A DNA stretch of 64,000 nt from DMER64 sp049652385 (GTDB lineage: Bacteria; Bacteroidota; Bacteroidia; Bacteroidales; UBA932). Below are positions 1 through 7,621 of the stretch, piece after piece. The translations under genes were made by a program, and so were the position numbers. The DNA lies in assembly GCA_049652385.1 (NCBI GenBank), contig JBASDX010000008.1, positions 372,001-436,000 on the forward strand. The letters run 5' to 3'. A model generated the notes under the pieces. The model did no database searches. It saw only the letters and a list, made by a program, of their open reading frames with translations, and was not told the origin of the DNA. Each line of letters opens with the position of its first letter. The first letter of the stretch is position 1.

Positions 1-927
1 CGGCAGCACGCTTTGCGATCCGGGCATTTGCGACAGGATATCGGCCAGCAGCATCAGGCAGGCGCCCATAAGGGCCGAGGCGGGCAGCATAATGCGGTGG
101 TTGGCATTTCCAAAGGCCATGCGGCACAAATGGGGAACGGCAATGCCGATAAACCCGATGGGTCCGCAAAAGGCCGTCACGCTGCCGGCCAGCAGGGTAG
201 TGGCCAGGAAAATCCGGTTACGGATACGCGACGTGGAAAGGCCCAGGCTTTCCGCATACGACTGACCCATCAGAAACACGTTCAGATTTTTGATATTGCG
301 TATGGAAATAAACAATCCGGCCAGGCATAAGACAGCCATGATGACCAGCCGCTGTCCCGTTACGTTGCTGAAACTGCCCATGGTCCACAATACGTAATGC
401 TTGAGTGCAGGGGCGTCTGATATATATTGCAGCAGGCTGATAAGGGCCGAGCCGGCCGAGCCTACCATAATGCCCAGAATGAGCAGCCCCATGTTGCTTT
501 TGAGCCTTTTGGATGCGGCAGCCACCAGCAGCATGACAGCCAGAGCGCCTACCCAGGCGAAAGCAGCCGTCCCCAAATGGGAAAACCAGGGATGCGTACT
601 CAACACAGGAAAGACGGAAGCTCCCATGACAAAGAGCGCTACACCCAAACCGGCACCGGAACTGATACCCAGTACGTACGGGTCTGCCAAAGGATTCCGG
701 AAGAGGGTCTGCATTTGCACCCCGCATACCGACAAAGCCATGCCGGCCATAAGCGCCGTCAACATCTTGGGTATACGAAAATTCCAGACGATTTTATAGA
801 CGAACGTTTCCGGATTGTTGCCCAGCAAAGCATCCCAAACGTCTGCAAAAGGCAGGCGGACAGAGCCCAGGAAAACATCTGCCGCTACAAGAAAAAGCAA
901 CAGGAACAGCAACCAAATCCTTTTCAT
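1..927 (-). CDS. FecCD-family ABC transporter permease (3' end cut by window)
   Basis: Membrane permease of an iron-siderophore, haem or cobalamin importer (FecCD/BtuC family). Translating the minus strand from the ATG at 927 gives a hydrophobic start (MKRIWLLFLLLFLVAADVFL), then the family signature with GVQMQTLFRNPLADPYVLG and IS(S)GAG at about residues 88-112. Many membrane helices follow, with a late GPIGFIG motif typical of the family. 309 codons lie in the window; the usual length is about 330-345, so only the C-terminus is missing past base 1. A TATCTTTG promoter box sits 4 nt before the ATG. The gene is divergent from the M23 peptidase. The substrate cannot be told from the permease alone; the binding protein and ATPase would lie outside the window. 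Confidence 0.9.
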   Translation of the reverse strand, partial: MKRIWLLFLLLFLVAADVFLGSVRLPFADVWDALLGNNPETFVYKIVWNFRIPKMLTALMAGMALSVCGVQMQTLFRNPLADPYVLGISSGAGLGVALFVMGASVFPVLSTHPWFSHLGTAAFAWVGALAVMLLVAAASKRLKSNMGLLILGIMVGSAGSALISLLQYISDAPALKHYVLWTMGSFSNVTGQRLVIMAVLCLAGLFISIRNIKNLNVFLMGQSYAESLGLSTSRIRNRIFLATTLLAGSVTAFCGPIGFIGIAVPHLCRMAFGNANHRIMLPASALMGACLMLLADILSQMPGSQSVLP

Positions 928-931
928 ATAA

Positions 932-939
932 CAAAGATA
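932..939 (-). promoter_or_regulatory. -7 promoter box of FecCD permease gene
   Basis: The minus strand reads TATCTTTG, a perfect match to the Bacteroidota -7 consensus TAnnTTTG. It lies 4 nt upstream of the permease ATG, so transcription should start at or next to the start codon (leaderless or nearly so). Confidence 0.55.
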
Positions 940-942
940 CGC

Positions 943-950
943 TATATTTG
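943..950 (+). promoter_or_regulatory. -7 promoter box of M23 peptidase gene
   Basis: TATATTTG matches the TAnnTTTG consensus and lies 25 nt before the proposed TTG start at 976. It is 3 nt from the opposing box at 932-939, so the two divergent promoters overlap and probably compete. Confidence 0.55.
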
Positions 951-975
951 TGCCCCAACAAATACACCTTACGTT

Positions 976-1887
976 TTGAAAAAAATATTGCTTTTCTTGC
1001 TGACAGTCTGCCTGGGAGCGCCGGTACTCTACGGAGAAGAAGACAAAAGCCCCGCACCTCTGGACACCCTGGATACCCGGGATAAGTTCATAAAAATTGT
1101 ATTATTCGAAGATTTTACCTGGAAGTACATAGACCTGGGAAAACCGGTGTTTGACGAAGAAAAAATGTACGAAGGCTGGGATTCTTCGGGCATCCACGCC
1201 TTTAAAGACGTACCCCTGGAAGAATTGCCGGAAGAGGCTGTGGTAATCCTTGCCGATTCGTTGACACAGGCTTATGTGCCCACTATCAATAAAGTACGGT
1301 CAAAGTATTCCTTCCGAAGGGTAAGGGAGCACAGGGGGACGGACATTGCCCTGTCCACAGGCGATTCCATACGGTCTGCTTTTGATGGTGTGGTGCGTGT
1401 TAAAGAAGTGACGCGTAACACCGGTGGGTATGGAAATTTGCTGGTCATCCGGCATCCTAACGGCCTGGAAACGTATTACGGTCATTTGTCCCGTTTTCTG
1501 GTAGATACGGGCGAGGTCGTCAAAGCCGGCGAAGTAATAGGTCTGGGAGGCAATACGGGCCGGAGCACCGGACCGCATTTGCATTTTGAAACACGCTACA
1601 TGGGTAAAGCCTTTGATCCGGAACGCGTATTTGATTTTGAACAGGGAACGGTACGTGATTCCATACTGGTACTCAAAAAGCACTATTTCAGCATTTATTC
1701 CCATTACGGACAAACGGACGAAGAGTCGCTGGCCGCTTCGCAGCGCATCATACATACTATCCGTTCCGGCGACACACTGGGGGCGCTGGCCATCAAATAC
1801 GGCACTACGGTCAACCAGCTTTGCAAATGGAACGGCATCACGCCCAAAACCACCTTGAGGATAGGCCGGCGATTGATTGTCAGGTAA
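976..1887 (+). CDS. secreted M23 peptidase with C-terminal LysM domain
   Basis: Predicted periplasmic or surface peptidoglycan endopeptidase of the LytM/NlpD type, 303 aa. A signal peptide fills residues 1-20. The M23 domain spans about 115-215 with all zinc and catalytic residues visible: H119 and D123 (HRGTD), H170 (YYGHLS), H201 and H203 (HLHF). It can therefore be enzymatically active, unlike NlpD/EnvC activators. A LysM domain covers 260-302. The start is set at a TTG because the open frame upstream is only antisense to the permease gene, the TTG begins a clean signal peptide, and a TATATTTG box lies 25 nt before it. Its stop overlaps the convergent glycerate kinase gene by 8 bp. Function in cell-wall turnover or division is inferred. 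Confidence 0.88.
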   Translation: MKKILLFLLTVCLGAPVLYGEEDKSPAPLDTLDTRDKFIKIVLFEDFTWKYIDLGKPVFDEEKMYEGWDSSGIHAFKDVPLEELPEEAVVILADSLTQAYVPTINKVRSKYSFRRVREHRGTDIALSTGDSIRSAFDGVVRVKEVTRNTGGYGNLLVIRHPNGLETYYGHLSRFLVDTGEVVKAGEVIGLGGNTGRSTGPHLHFETRYMGKAFDPERVFDFEQGTVRDSILVLKKHYFSIYSHYGQTDEESLAASQRIIHTIRSGDTLGALAIKYGTTVNQLCKWNGITPKTTLRIGRRLIVR

Positions 1888-3214
1888 GTGTAAAGAATTC
1901 CTTGAAAAAAGAACGGGCTGCCTGGCGCAGGTAATCTCCGGCGTCTTCGAATAAACCTCCCGGCGGAGTTACCGCTACGGCACGATTGAACAAATTGACG
2001 GCGTCTGCATCGGGGACAATACTGCCGCAAAAGGCCACCACTCGTTTTCCGGATGCAGCTGCCAGGCGGGCAACGGCAGCCGGGGCTTTTCCCATAGACG
2101 TCTGGCTGTCCAGACGTCCTTCTCCCGTAATGATTACATCGGCTGTTCTGACATGCTCCCTCAGGCCGATGACATCGATAACCAAATCGGCTCCCGGTTC
2201 CAGACTGCCGTTTAAAAACCGCAGGAAAGCGTACCCCAGGCCTCCGGCCGCACCGGCACCCGGTACCCGGTCTAACGGCACGGCGCGCCGCACGTTGTCA
2301 GCGGACACGTTGCCGGTCGCTTTGTCGGCAGGCAGGCTGCCAGTCACTTTGTCAGCAGATACGTTGCCGGTCGCCTTGTCAGCAAGCAGTATATCACGCA
2401 TTTTACCAGAAGAAACGACGTTGTTTCCCGGCACTCGTTCAAGAAGTTCCGGTGTTTTGGCCTCGGCAAGTACAGCCACGCGGGCAAAACGCGCCAGACC
2501 GCGGTCCAGGCGTTGTACGATGGCCGGTGTGGCTCCTTTTTGCGGCCCGTATACGGCGGCGGCTCCGTCGGGTCCTGTGAGGGGGTTGGTCACATCGCAG
2601 GCAACACGGAAAGTACAGGCTTTGAGCAGCGGATGTACGTTATCCGTAACTATCCGGTCTATGTGCTCCAGATCTTTGCCGCAATGACCCGTTATATTTC
2701 CTTGTTTGTCTTTGAATACAAAGCCCAAAGCCGTAAGCATGCCTATGCCGCCGTCGTTGGTGGCACTGCCGCCAATGCCTATCAGGAACGTACGGCAACC
2801 TTGCTCCAGGGCGTGGATTATCAATTGACCAACTCCGTAGGTAGATGTATACAGCGGGTTGCGTTTATCTTCCGGTACCAGATCCAAACCGGCTGCTGCG
2901 GCCATTTCTATGACGGCAAGGGGGCTTTCCCGCAAGTTGCCGGCCTTATTGTCCGCGGGAACTATGCCGTATACGGCTTTTACAGGTGTGCCAAGAGGAC
3001 CGCAAACCATCACGCTGTGGTACGCGCCGCCCAACCCTTCCATAAGGGCCGTAACGGTACCTTCACCGCCGTCGGCCAGGGGAAGCAGGGTAGTATGAGG
3101 TACGGGACGGCCCAGATACCGGCAAGCCTCTTCCAGTCCGTGGAAAACGGCTTCTCCGGCTTGTCGGGAGGTCAGACTCCCTTTGAAGGAGTCCATGGCA
3201 ATGAGTACGTGCAC
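1880..3214 (-). CDS. glycerate kinase with repeat insertion
   Basis: Glycerate kinase of the GarK/GlxK family: ATP-dependent phosphorylation of glycerate to phosphoglycerate in the cytoplasm. Family motifs are present: AMDSFKGSL at 6-14, LPLADGGEGT at 44-53, GIGGSATNDGG at 146-156, ACDVTNPL at 205-212, PGAGAAGGLG at 318-327 and TGEGRLDSQT at 363-372. The protein is 444 aa, against about 375-380 usually. The surplus is a run of 9-residue repeats at 278-313 just before PGAGAAGG. The start is a GTG that shares one base with the TAG of the upstream DUF308 gene (TAGTG), so the two are probably coupled. The 3' end overlaps the M23 gene by 8 bp, tail to tail. Confidence 0.9.
   Translation of the reverse strand: MHVLIAMDSFKGSLTSRQAGEAVFHGLEEACRYLGRPVPHTTLLPLADGGEGTVTALMEGLGGAYHSVMVCGPLGTPVKAVYGIVPADNKAGNLRESPLAVIEMAAAAGLDLVPEDKRNPLYTSTYGVGQLIIHALEQGCRTFLIGIGGSATNDGGIGMLTALGFVFKDKQGNITGHCGKDLEHIDRIVTDNVHPLLKACTFRVACDVTNPLTGPDGAAAVYGPQKGATPAIVQRLDRGLARFARVAVLAEAKTPELLERVPGNNVVSSGKMRDILLADKATGNVSADKVTGSLPADKATGNVSADNVRRAVPLDRVPGAGAAGGLGYAFLRFLNGSLEPGADLVIDVIGLREHVRTADVIITGEGRLDSQTSMGKAPAAVARLAAASGKRVVAFCGSIVPDADAVNLFNRAVAVTPPGGLFEDAGDYLRQAARSFFKEFFTLT
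2276..2383 (-). repeat. 4 x 27-bp coding tandem repeat in glycerate kinase
   Basis: Four in-frame 27-bp units encode ADKATGNVS, ADKVTGSLP, ADKATGNVS and ADNVRRAVP, followed by a partial fifth (LDRVPG). Units 1 and 3 are identical as protein. The array is inserted just before the conserved PGAGAAGG loop of the kinase. Confidence 0.8.
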
Positions 3215-3777
3215 TACAATTTACCGGCTTTTTTGACCAGGCGGTAAGTGGTGACGGCTTGTACTATTTCCGTAACGGCATATACCAGACAAATGATACC
3301 GGCAAAAACTGCCAGCATTTTGGCCGTGTCAAAGGGGTTGAGCATGATAATCAGGCTCAGGATGAAGACGGCTACCGGATTCAAATAAATAAACCATGGC
3401 AGACCAATAGGTATTACTTTGCGAAAACGGATGATAGCTGTGATTTGCGTTACGGAAAAAAGCAACAGAATGATTCCTGTGGAAAACAGAGCCACTTCTG
3501 TAAAGAACCGGGGAAAGAGCAGCAACAGTACGGCAAACAGTAGCAGCATGAAGGCCACCAGGTACAACAGACGTTGTAATCCTTTGTCAGTGTACTCATT
3601 ACGACTCTCCTGCCAGGTGTAATACAAAGCAAAAAGACCTCCTATAAGCAGTACGGCAGCCAACAATCGGATGAATGTAGTCACACTGCCATCCGGTTTT
3701 ATGAGCAAAAAAATACCCAAAACAAGCAAGGGTATGCTTCTGACCAGTGAATAACGGATATGAGAAATGGGTTTCAT
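3214..3777 (-). CDS. DUF308 family (HdeD-like) membrane protein
   Basis: 187-aa integral membrane protein with about six hydrophobic helices. It resembles the HdeD/DUF308 family: short paired helices with the phrase LLGIFLLxxP near the N-terminus and a repeat-like second half. The molecular function of the family is unknown; E. coli HdeD is linked to acid resistance. It overlaps the downstream glycerate kinase start by one base (TAGTG) and probably shares its transcript. A TATCTTTA box (7 of 8 to TAnnTTTG) lies at 3798-3805 on the minus strand. No catalytic motif is visible. Confidence 0.72.
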   Translation of the reverse strand: MKPISHIRYSLVRSIPLLVLGIFLLIKPDGSVTTFIRLLAAVLLIGGLFALYYTWQESRNEYTDKGLQRLLYLVAFMLLLFAVLLLLFPRFFTEVALFSTGIILLLFSVTQITAIIRFRKVIPIGLPWFIYLNPVAVFILSLIIMLNPFDTAKMLAVFAGIICLVYAVTEIVQAVTTYRLVKKAGKL

Positions 3778-3806
3778 GGTTGTAAGGGTTAATGACTTAA
3801 AGATAG

Positions 3807-4766
3807 TTATTTTTTTATTTGGTCCGGGTGTACCAAATGGTTCAGGATGGCGTAGATGGTAAGTCCGGACAGGGAATGGATATTCAGTTTGCCCGTAATG
3901 TTCTTGCGGTGTGTCATAACCGTATGCACAGAAATGTACAGGCGTTCTGCAATTTCTTTGTTCGTATAGCCTTTGGCTACTTCTGCCAGTACCTCCTTCT
4001 CCCGTTTGCTCAGTTCGTCATCGGTAGTTGTCCGGGATATGCCCGGGGCGTGCTTCCTCCTGTGCGGACGTTCGTTGCAGCGCTTGCCGGATTCTCTCTG
4101 TTCCCATTGCGTAATCAACGGGACAAACAAATGGTCTTCCACATAGTTGTGAGAAGCCAGGTCCTGGGCACAGGCGAATATGTCAAAGAGTACGTTGTTC
4201 AGTTCGTGGGGATTGCCGGTAGGATAGTACTTGATCAGGATGTTTTTCAACTCGGACAATTTGGCTTCTATGTTGTCGTGCTGCCGGCTGAAGATTTCTA
4301 TGCAATAGGGACCGCTCTGCGCGCCTTCCAGGAGCGACCGGACGTAAGGGAATACCGTGTCTTCTTCATAAGCCATATGCGTTCGCACTTGTTCCACATA
4401 CTCGTCGTAAAAACGGAGAACGGCTTTGCCTACCGTATCAGGCGGTGTTCCCAGTATCTTGAGCAATTGCTGCCGGATGGCCGGCAGCCGGATATCCAGA
4501 AAATGGCTGTGGGAATTGTGCAGGTATTTTACCAGGCAGCTAAGGGATAAATTATTATATGGGGTTTGGCTTCCGGCAATGAGCAAATTGACAACGGCCA
4601 GAAAAGTTGGAGTATGTACATCGTGCAGCCGGCAGGCTTGTTCAATGGTTTTGTCTCCAAAGCCGGGGTGAATTCCAAACCGGCTCATGACAAACAACAT
4701 GGGGTAATTGCTGCCAATCAAATCGCCCATTTTGTCGGCTGCCGTATAGAGTACCCGATTGTGCAT
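3807..4766 (-). CDS. hemerythrin-domain LuxR-type transcriptional regulator
   Basis: 319-aa predicted cytoplasmic regulator that joins a di-iron sensor to a DNA-binding domain. Residues 8-60 resemble the N-terminal domain of RIC/ScdA iron-sulfur repair proteins (KMGDLIGSNYPMLFVMSRFGI), but the usual Cys pair is replaced by HP. Residues 80-220 form a hemerythrin-like bundle with candidate ligands H83/H86, H130 with E134, H163, and H206 with E210. Residues 250-312 are a LuxR HTH (LSKREKEVLAEVAKGYTNKE). The arrangement suggests sensing of O2, NO or redox state through the iron centre. A TATCTTTA box lies at 4791-4798. No target operator can be assigned. Related hemerythrin-HTH proteins occur in Bacteroidota as orphan regulators. 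Confidence 0.82.
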   Translation of the reverse strand: MHNRVLYTAADKMGDLIGSNYPMLFVMSRFGIHPGFGDKTIEQACRLHDVHTPTFLAVVNLLIAGSQTPYNNLSLSCLVKYLHNSHSHFLDIRLPAIRQQLLKILGTPPDTVGKAVLRFYDEYVEQVRTHMAYEEDTVFPYVRSLLEGAQSGPYCIEIFSRQHDNIEAKLSELKNILIKYYPTGNPHELNNVLFDIFACAQDLASHNYVEDHLFVPLITQWEQRESGKRCNERPHRRKHAPGISRTTTDDELSKREKEVLAEVAKGYTNKEIAERLYISVHTVMTHRKNITGKLNIHSLSGLTIYAILNHLVHPDQIKK

Positions 4767-4810
4767 GATTCAGGAGTTTTGTTCAACCCCTAAAGATACG
4801 GAAAAAAGAC

Positions 4811-5620
4811 TCAAGCAAAAAGGATAAGACTTAAGGCCATGATGGCCATCCCCGATATCAAACCGTAAATAGCTACGTGGTGTTCTCCGTATTCGTGGGC
4901 GCCGGGCAGCAGCTCATCTACGGAAATATATACCATGATACCGGCCACTACGGCAAATACGGCCCCCATAACCGTGGGAGACATAAACGGCATGAGTATC
5001 AAGTAGGTAACCAAAGCTCCCAGCGGTTCTGCCAGTCCGGACAACAGAGTAATTCTAAAAGCTTTCCGGCGGCTTCCCGTAGCGTAATAGATGGGGATGG
5101 ATACGGCAATGCCTTCCGGAATATTGTGGATGGCAATGGCTACGGCAATGGAAATACCCAGGGCGGGGTTATCCAGGGCGGCTATAAACGTGGCAATGCC
5201 TTCCGGAAAATTATGGATGGCAATGGCTACCGCAGTCATAACGCCCATTTTCATGAGCTTGGGTTTTTGTTTGTATTTTTCTCCTACTTCCATTTCTTCA
5301 ATGGAGTGGGCTTCGTGGGGGTTCCCGAATGACGGTACCAGGTTGTCTATAAGAGCAATCAAGCCCATGCCGGCAAAAAAGAAGACAACCGTCCATAAGA
5401 GCCCTTGACGCTCTCCCATTTGGCCGGTAAAGATTTCTCGGGCCTCGCAGAAGATTTCCACAAAAGCCACATAAATCATGACCCCGGCCGACAGTCCCAA
5501 TGAGTAGGAGAGTAATTTCCTATTGGTGCGTTTGGCTATAAATGTGATAAAAAAACCAATGAGGGTGGCCAGTCCGGCAAACAAGGATAGCAGAAAAGGC
5601 AACAATATCTTAAGGTTCAT
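4811..5620 (-). CDS. zupT: ZIP family zinc transporter ZupT
   Basis: Inner-membrane divalent metal importer (Zn, also Fe/Mn in the family), 269 aa, eight predicted helices. The two ZupT metal motifs are clear: AIAIHNFPEGIATF and, about 25 residues later, AIAIHNIPEGIAVS. A charged loop with acidic and histidine residues (PHEAHSIEEMEVGE) precedes helix 4. The start is placed at the ATG at 5620, with a TATCTTTG box 6 nt upstream. The frame is open further upstream but that stretch runs into the tRNA-Leu gene and is not coding. Monocistronic as far as can be seen. Confidence 0.93.
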   Translation of the reverse strand: MNLKILLPFLLSLFAGLATLIGFFITFIAKRTNRKLLSYSLGLSAGVMIYVAFVEIFCEAREIFTGQMGERQGLLWTVVFFFAGMGLIALIDNLVPSFGNPHEAHSIEEMEVGEKYKQKPKLMKMGVMTAVAIAIHNFPEGIATFIAALDNPALGISIAVAIAIHNIPEGIAVSIPIYYATGSRRKAFRITLLSGLAEPLGALVTYLILMPFMSPTVMGAVFAVVAGIMVYISVDELLPGAHEYGEHHVAIYGLISGMAIMALSLILFA

Positions 5621-5626
5621 AGGGCG

Positions 5627-5634
5627 CAAAGATA
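5627..5634 (-). promoter_or_regulatory. -7 promoter box of zupT
   Basis: TATCTTTG on the minus strand, exact TAnnTTTG match, 6 nt before the zupT ATG. This supports the shorter start and predicts a very short or absent leader. Confidence 0.55.
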
Positions 5635-5686
5635 GCAAGAGAACACTGGATAGAAATACCCACTTTAAGGTATTATTGAAAAGAAG

Positions 5687-5768
5687 TGCGGGTAAAGGGA
5701 CTTGAACCCCCACGCCTTGCGGCACCAGATCCTAAGTCTGGCGCGTCTACCAGTTCCGCCATACCCGC
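5687..5768 (-). tRNA. tRNA-Leu (anticodon UAG)
   Basis: 82-nt class II tRNA read on the minus strand. The acceptor stem GCGGGTA pairs with TACCCGC, discriminator A at 5687. The anticodon stem CCAGA/TCTGG encloses the loop CTTAGGA, giving anticodon TAG (Leu, CUA). A short variable arm (TGCCGCAAGGCG region) and the T-arm GTTCAAGTC are present. The CCA end is not encoded. Confidence 0.93.
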
Positions 5769-5812
5769 AGTAGACTTAGTTATTGGAGAGGCAAAGGTAA
5801 GTGTTTTTTTGA

Positions 5813-5820
5813 TACTTTTG
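5813..5820 (+). promoter_or_regulatory. -7 promoter box of cupin gene
   Basis: TACTTTTG matches TAnnTTTG exactly, 22 nt before the cupin ATG at 5843. Confidence 0.5.
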
Positions 5821-5842
5821 CCGGGAATTATGGCTAAAGATT

Positions 5843-6100
5843 ATGGATACAAAAGCAATCAAAGAAAAAATAGTCACCAATGTATACTTCATTGATTCCT
5901 TGAAAAAGGTCCCTTTACACAAGCACAACACCATGGACGAGGTCTTTTATTGTGTACAGGGAGAAGGGTTTGGGGTATTGGAAGACAGGGAAGAACCCTT
6001 GACAAAAGGTAAAGCGTTCATAGTTCCGGCCGGAACCATGCACGCTTTACGAACGGACACCACATTGGTAGTGGCTTCTTTTCTTATTCCTGTTGTATAA
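5843..6100 (+). CDS. small single-domain cupin protein
   Basis: 85-aa protein made of one cupin (small beta-barrel) domain. Cupin motif 1 is HKHNTMDEVFYCVQGEG at about residues 28-44, with His and Glu metal-ligand candidates. Motif 2 is KGKAFIVPAGTMHAL at about 56-70, with the second His. Likely binds a metal in the cytoplasm; the substrate or role is unknown. A TAnnTTTG promoter box lies 22 nt upstream. An alternative ATG at 5830 is out of frame and gives only a short peptide. It stands alone between tRNA-Leu and a convergent membrane-protein gene. Confidence 0.8.
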   Translation: MDTKAIKEKIVTNVYFIDSLKKVPLHKHNTMDEVFYCVQGEGFGVLEDREEPLTKGKAFIVPAGTMHALRTDTTLVVASFLIPVV

Positions 6101-6110
6101 TGGTATGCAC

Positions 6111-6515
6111 CTACAAGCCGTTCAGCTGGTTATAGGTTGCGTTGACAGCGTTTTGCAGGTATAATCTTTTGCAGAACACCACCAGATACATAATGCCAAG
6201 GGTCATCCAGCCAAACAAGAAGAGGGTAAGCAAGTACGTAGATACTTGTAGTCCTTCCGGTTTATTGTGTCTGATCAGGTAGGCATTGCATCGGTTAATC
6301 CAAAGGCATTCCCATACGATGGGATAGATGCCACACGTGACCAACCCCAACAGCAGGTACACGACCAGCCCCTGGGTACGTTTGCCATCGGCCGCGCAAG
6401 CCGTATTAGTCTCTTTGGCAAAGGCATAAATCAAATACAAGGTATAAAACCCCAGGGTCAGGATGCTGTAGAGCAGCGTCAGCCAAAACCCTCTGCTTGT
6501 TGGGAGTCTGTCCAT
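6111..6515 (-). CDS. small membrane protein, DUF4234-like
   Basis: 134-aa membrane protein with about four helices and the motif pattern GFWLTLLYSILTLGFYTLY plus a second GLVTCGIYPIVWECLWINR. These resemble the DUF4234 family; function unknown. It is the last gene of the minus-strand envelope operon (6.1-11.1 kb). ATG at 6515 is chosen, 2 nt after the stop of the upstream gene. An in-frame ATG at 6527 would overlap that gene by 10 bp and add four residues. Assignment to DUF4234 is from pattern memory. Confidence 0.7.
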   Translation of the reverse strand: MDRLPTSRGFWLTLLYSILTLGFYTLYLIYAFAKETNTACAADGKRTQGLVVYLLLGLVTCGIYPIVWECLWINRCNAYLIRHNKPEGLQVSTYLLTLFLFGWMTLGIMYLVVFCKRLYLQNAVNATYNQLNGL

Positions 6516-6517
6516 AA

Positions 6518-7621
6518 TTACCACCATCTGGATATGTTATACGGCATTACATGGTAATGGATTTCCCGGGGTAGCCGTTTGGCGGCCTCCATGGCTACTT
6601 CCATACGCAAAACGTCAATATGTTTTTGGTGTTCAAATTGCTTGAGTACCAGATTCCATTCCCGGTTGTCTTTTTCCTTGACCCAGGCTTTTACCTCGGC
6701 CCCTATGGCCATAGCCGTTTGTGCGTAGGGTGTTCCTTCCGGAATTTGTCCCAGGTAGTAGGCTGTTTCTTCCACGTTCCTGGCTGCCCATGCTCCTCTG
6801 GCTTTACCTAAAATTTCTTTGTAGCGCAGGTCTTCTATCTCGGCAATCATGGATTGTGCCTGTTCAAAACATTTGGAACCCGGAATGATGGTAGCCAGCG
6901 TAAAGGCCGCTTCTTCATATTGATTGAGCGATTGGTACGTTTTGGCAGCGGACATGATTTTATCGCACTCAAAATTGATTTTGGCTTCATAAATGGTTGT
7001 TATCAAGTCCATGCTGGACATGTAACAATCGCGGCAGACTTTGGGTATGGAACTAAGCAGCAGCAGTGCTCTGTCAAATTCGTGGCGTGAGGCCAATGTC
7101 TGAGCTTCTTTCTGGATATAAGGACATTGCGTGTTGTAGTACTCTATGATTTTCCGCTTTCCCGTTTCTACAAAATCCTTGAAACCCTGGTCTGTCCGTA
7201 TGGAACGTACGGCATTGGTGTAGGCTTTTTCCGGAGAATTGCCCACGCCTTTTACCTGGACCGTTTTGATGGCATAAAGGACTCCGTCATACCCGTCTCC
7301 AATATAGAAATTTACGCCCAGGGTTAATGCATGCATGGGTGGCATGGTAGCCGTCATCTCTTCCTGCAGCAGGTTGATGTAGGAAGTAATAATAAAGCGG
7401 GAGTTCACGCCTCCTCCCAAACCGTTCTGGACAATGATGTTCTGCATTTTTGACATCAACAGGGATTTTACCGCTTCTGAATGGTAGTCTTCCGTGTGGG
7501 GCAGGTAAGAGGTAATTTCTATCATGCCCAAATCATCCAGTTCACCCAGCACGTTTTGTGCAAACGTACCCCGGACAAACAAGATGGCTGCTATAAGTAA
7601 TATTGTTTTTTTCATAATCAT
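6518..7621 (-). CDS. secreted protein of envelope operon, CsgG/FlgT-like N-terminal part (inferred)
   Basis: 367-aa exported protein of no family I can name surely. Signal peptide at 1-21 (MKKTILLIAAILFVRGTFAQ). Residues 25-165 look like the alpha/beta fold of CsgG/FlgT/LPP20-type envelope proteins: the early segment MSKMQNIIVQNGLGG and a segment VQVKGVGNSPEKAYTNAVRSI resembling their GxGxSxxxAxxxA motif. Residues 165-300 look helical and TPR-like, with several Cys (CPYIQ, CRDC, CDK). The start forms an ATGA overlap with the stop of the preceding DUF6175-like gene, so translation is coupled. A second ATG two codons on is possible. The role is inferred only from the shared operon. Confidence 0.72.
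   Translation of the reverse strand: MIMKKTILLIAAILFVRGTFAQNVLGELDDLGMIEITSYLPHTEDYHSEAVKSLLMSKMQNIIVQNGLGGGVNSRFIITSYINLLQEEMTATMPPMHALTLGVNFYIGDGYDGVLYAIKTVQVKGVGNSPEKAYTNAVRSIRTDQGFKDFVETGKRKIIEYYNTQCPYIQKEAQTLASRHEFDRALLLLSSIPKVCRDCYMSSMDLITTIYEAKINFECDKIMSAAKTYQSLNQYEEAAFTLATIIPGSKCFEQAQSMIAEIEDLRYKEILGKARGAWAARNVEETAYYLGQIPEGTPYAQTAMAIGAEVKAWVKEKDNREWNLVLKQFEHQKHIDVLRMEVAMEAAKRLPREIHYHVMPYNISRWW

Noticed and set aside
427..975. Upstream extension of the M23 peptidase reading frame
   Set aside because: It lies antisense to the FecCD permease, has no coding character, and the signal peptide and promoter fix the start at TTG 976.
2276..2383. Repeat array in glycerate kinase as a CRISPR
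   Set aside because: Units are 27 bp, contiguous, without spacers, and keep the reading frame.
5830..5895. Separate start codon for the cupin gene at 5830
   Set aside because: Out of frame with the cupin and yields only a short peptide.
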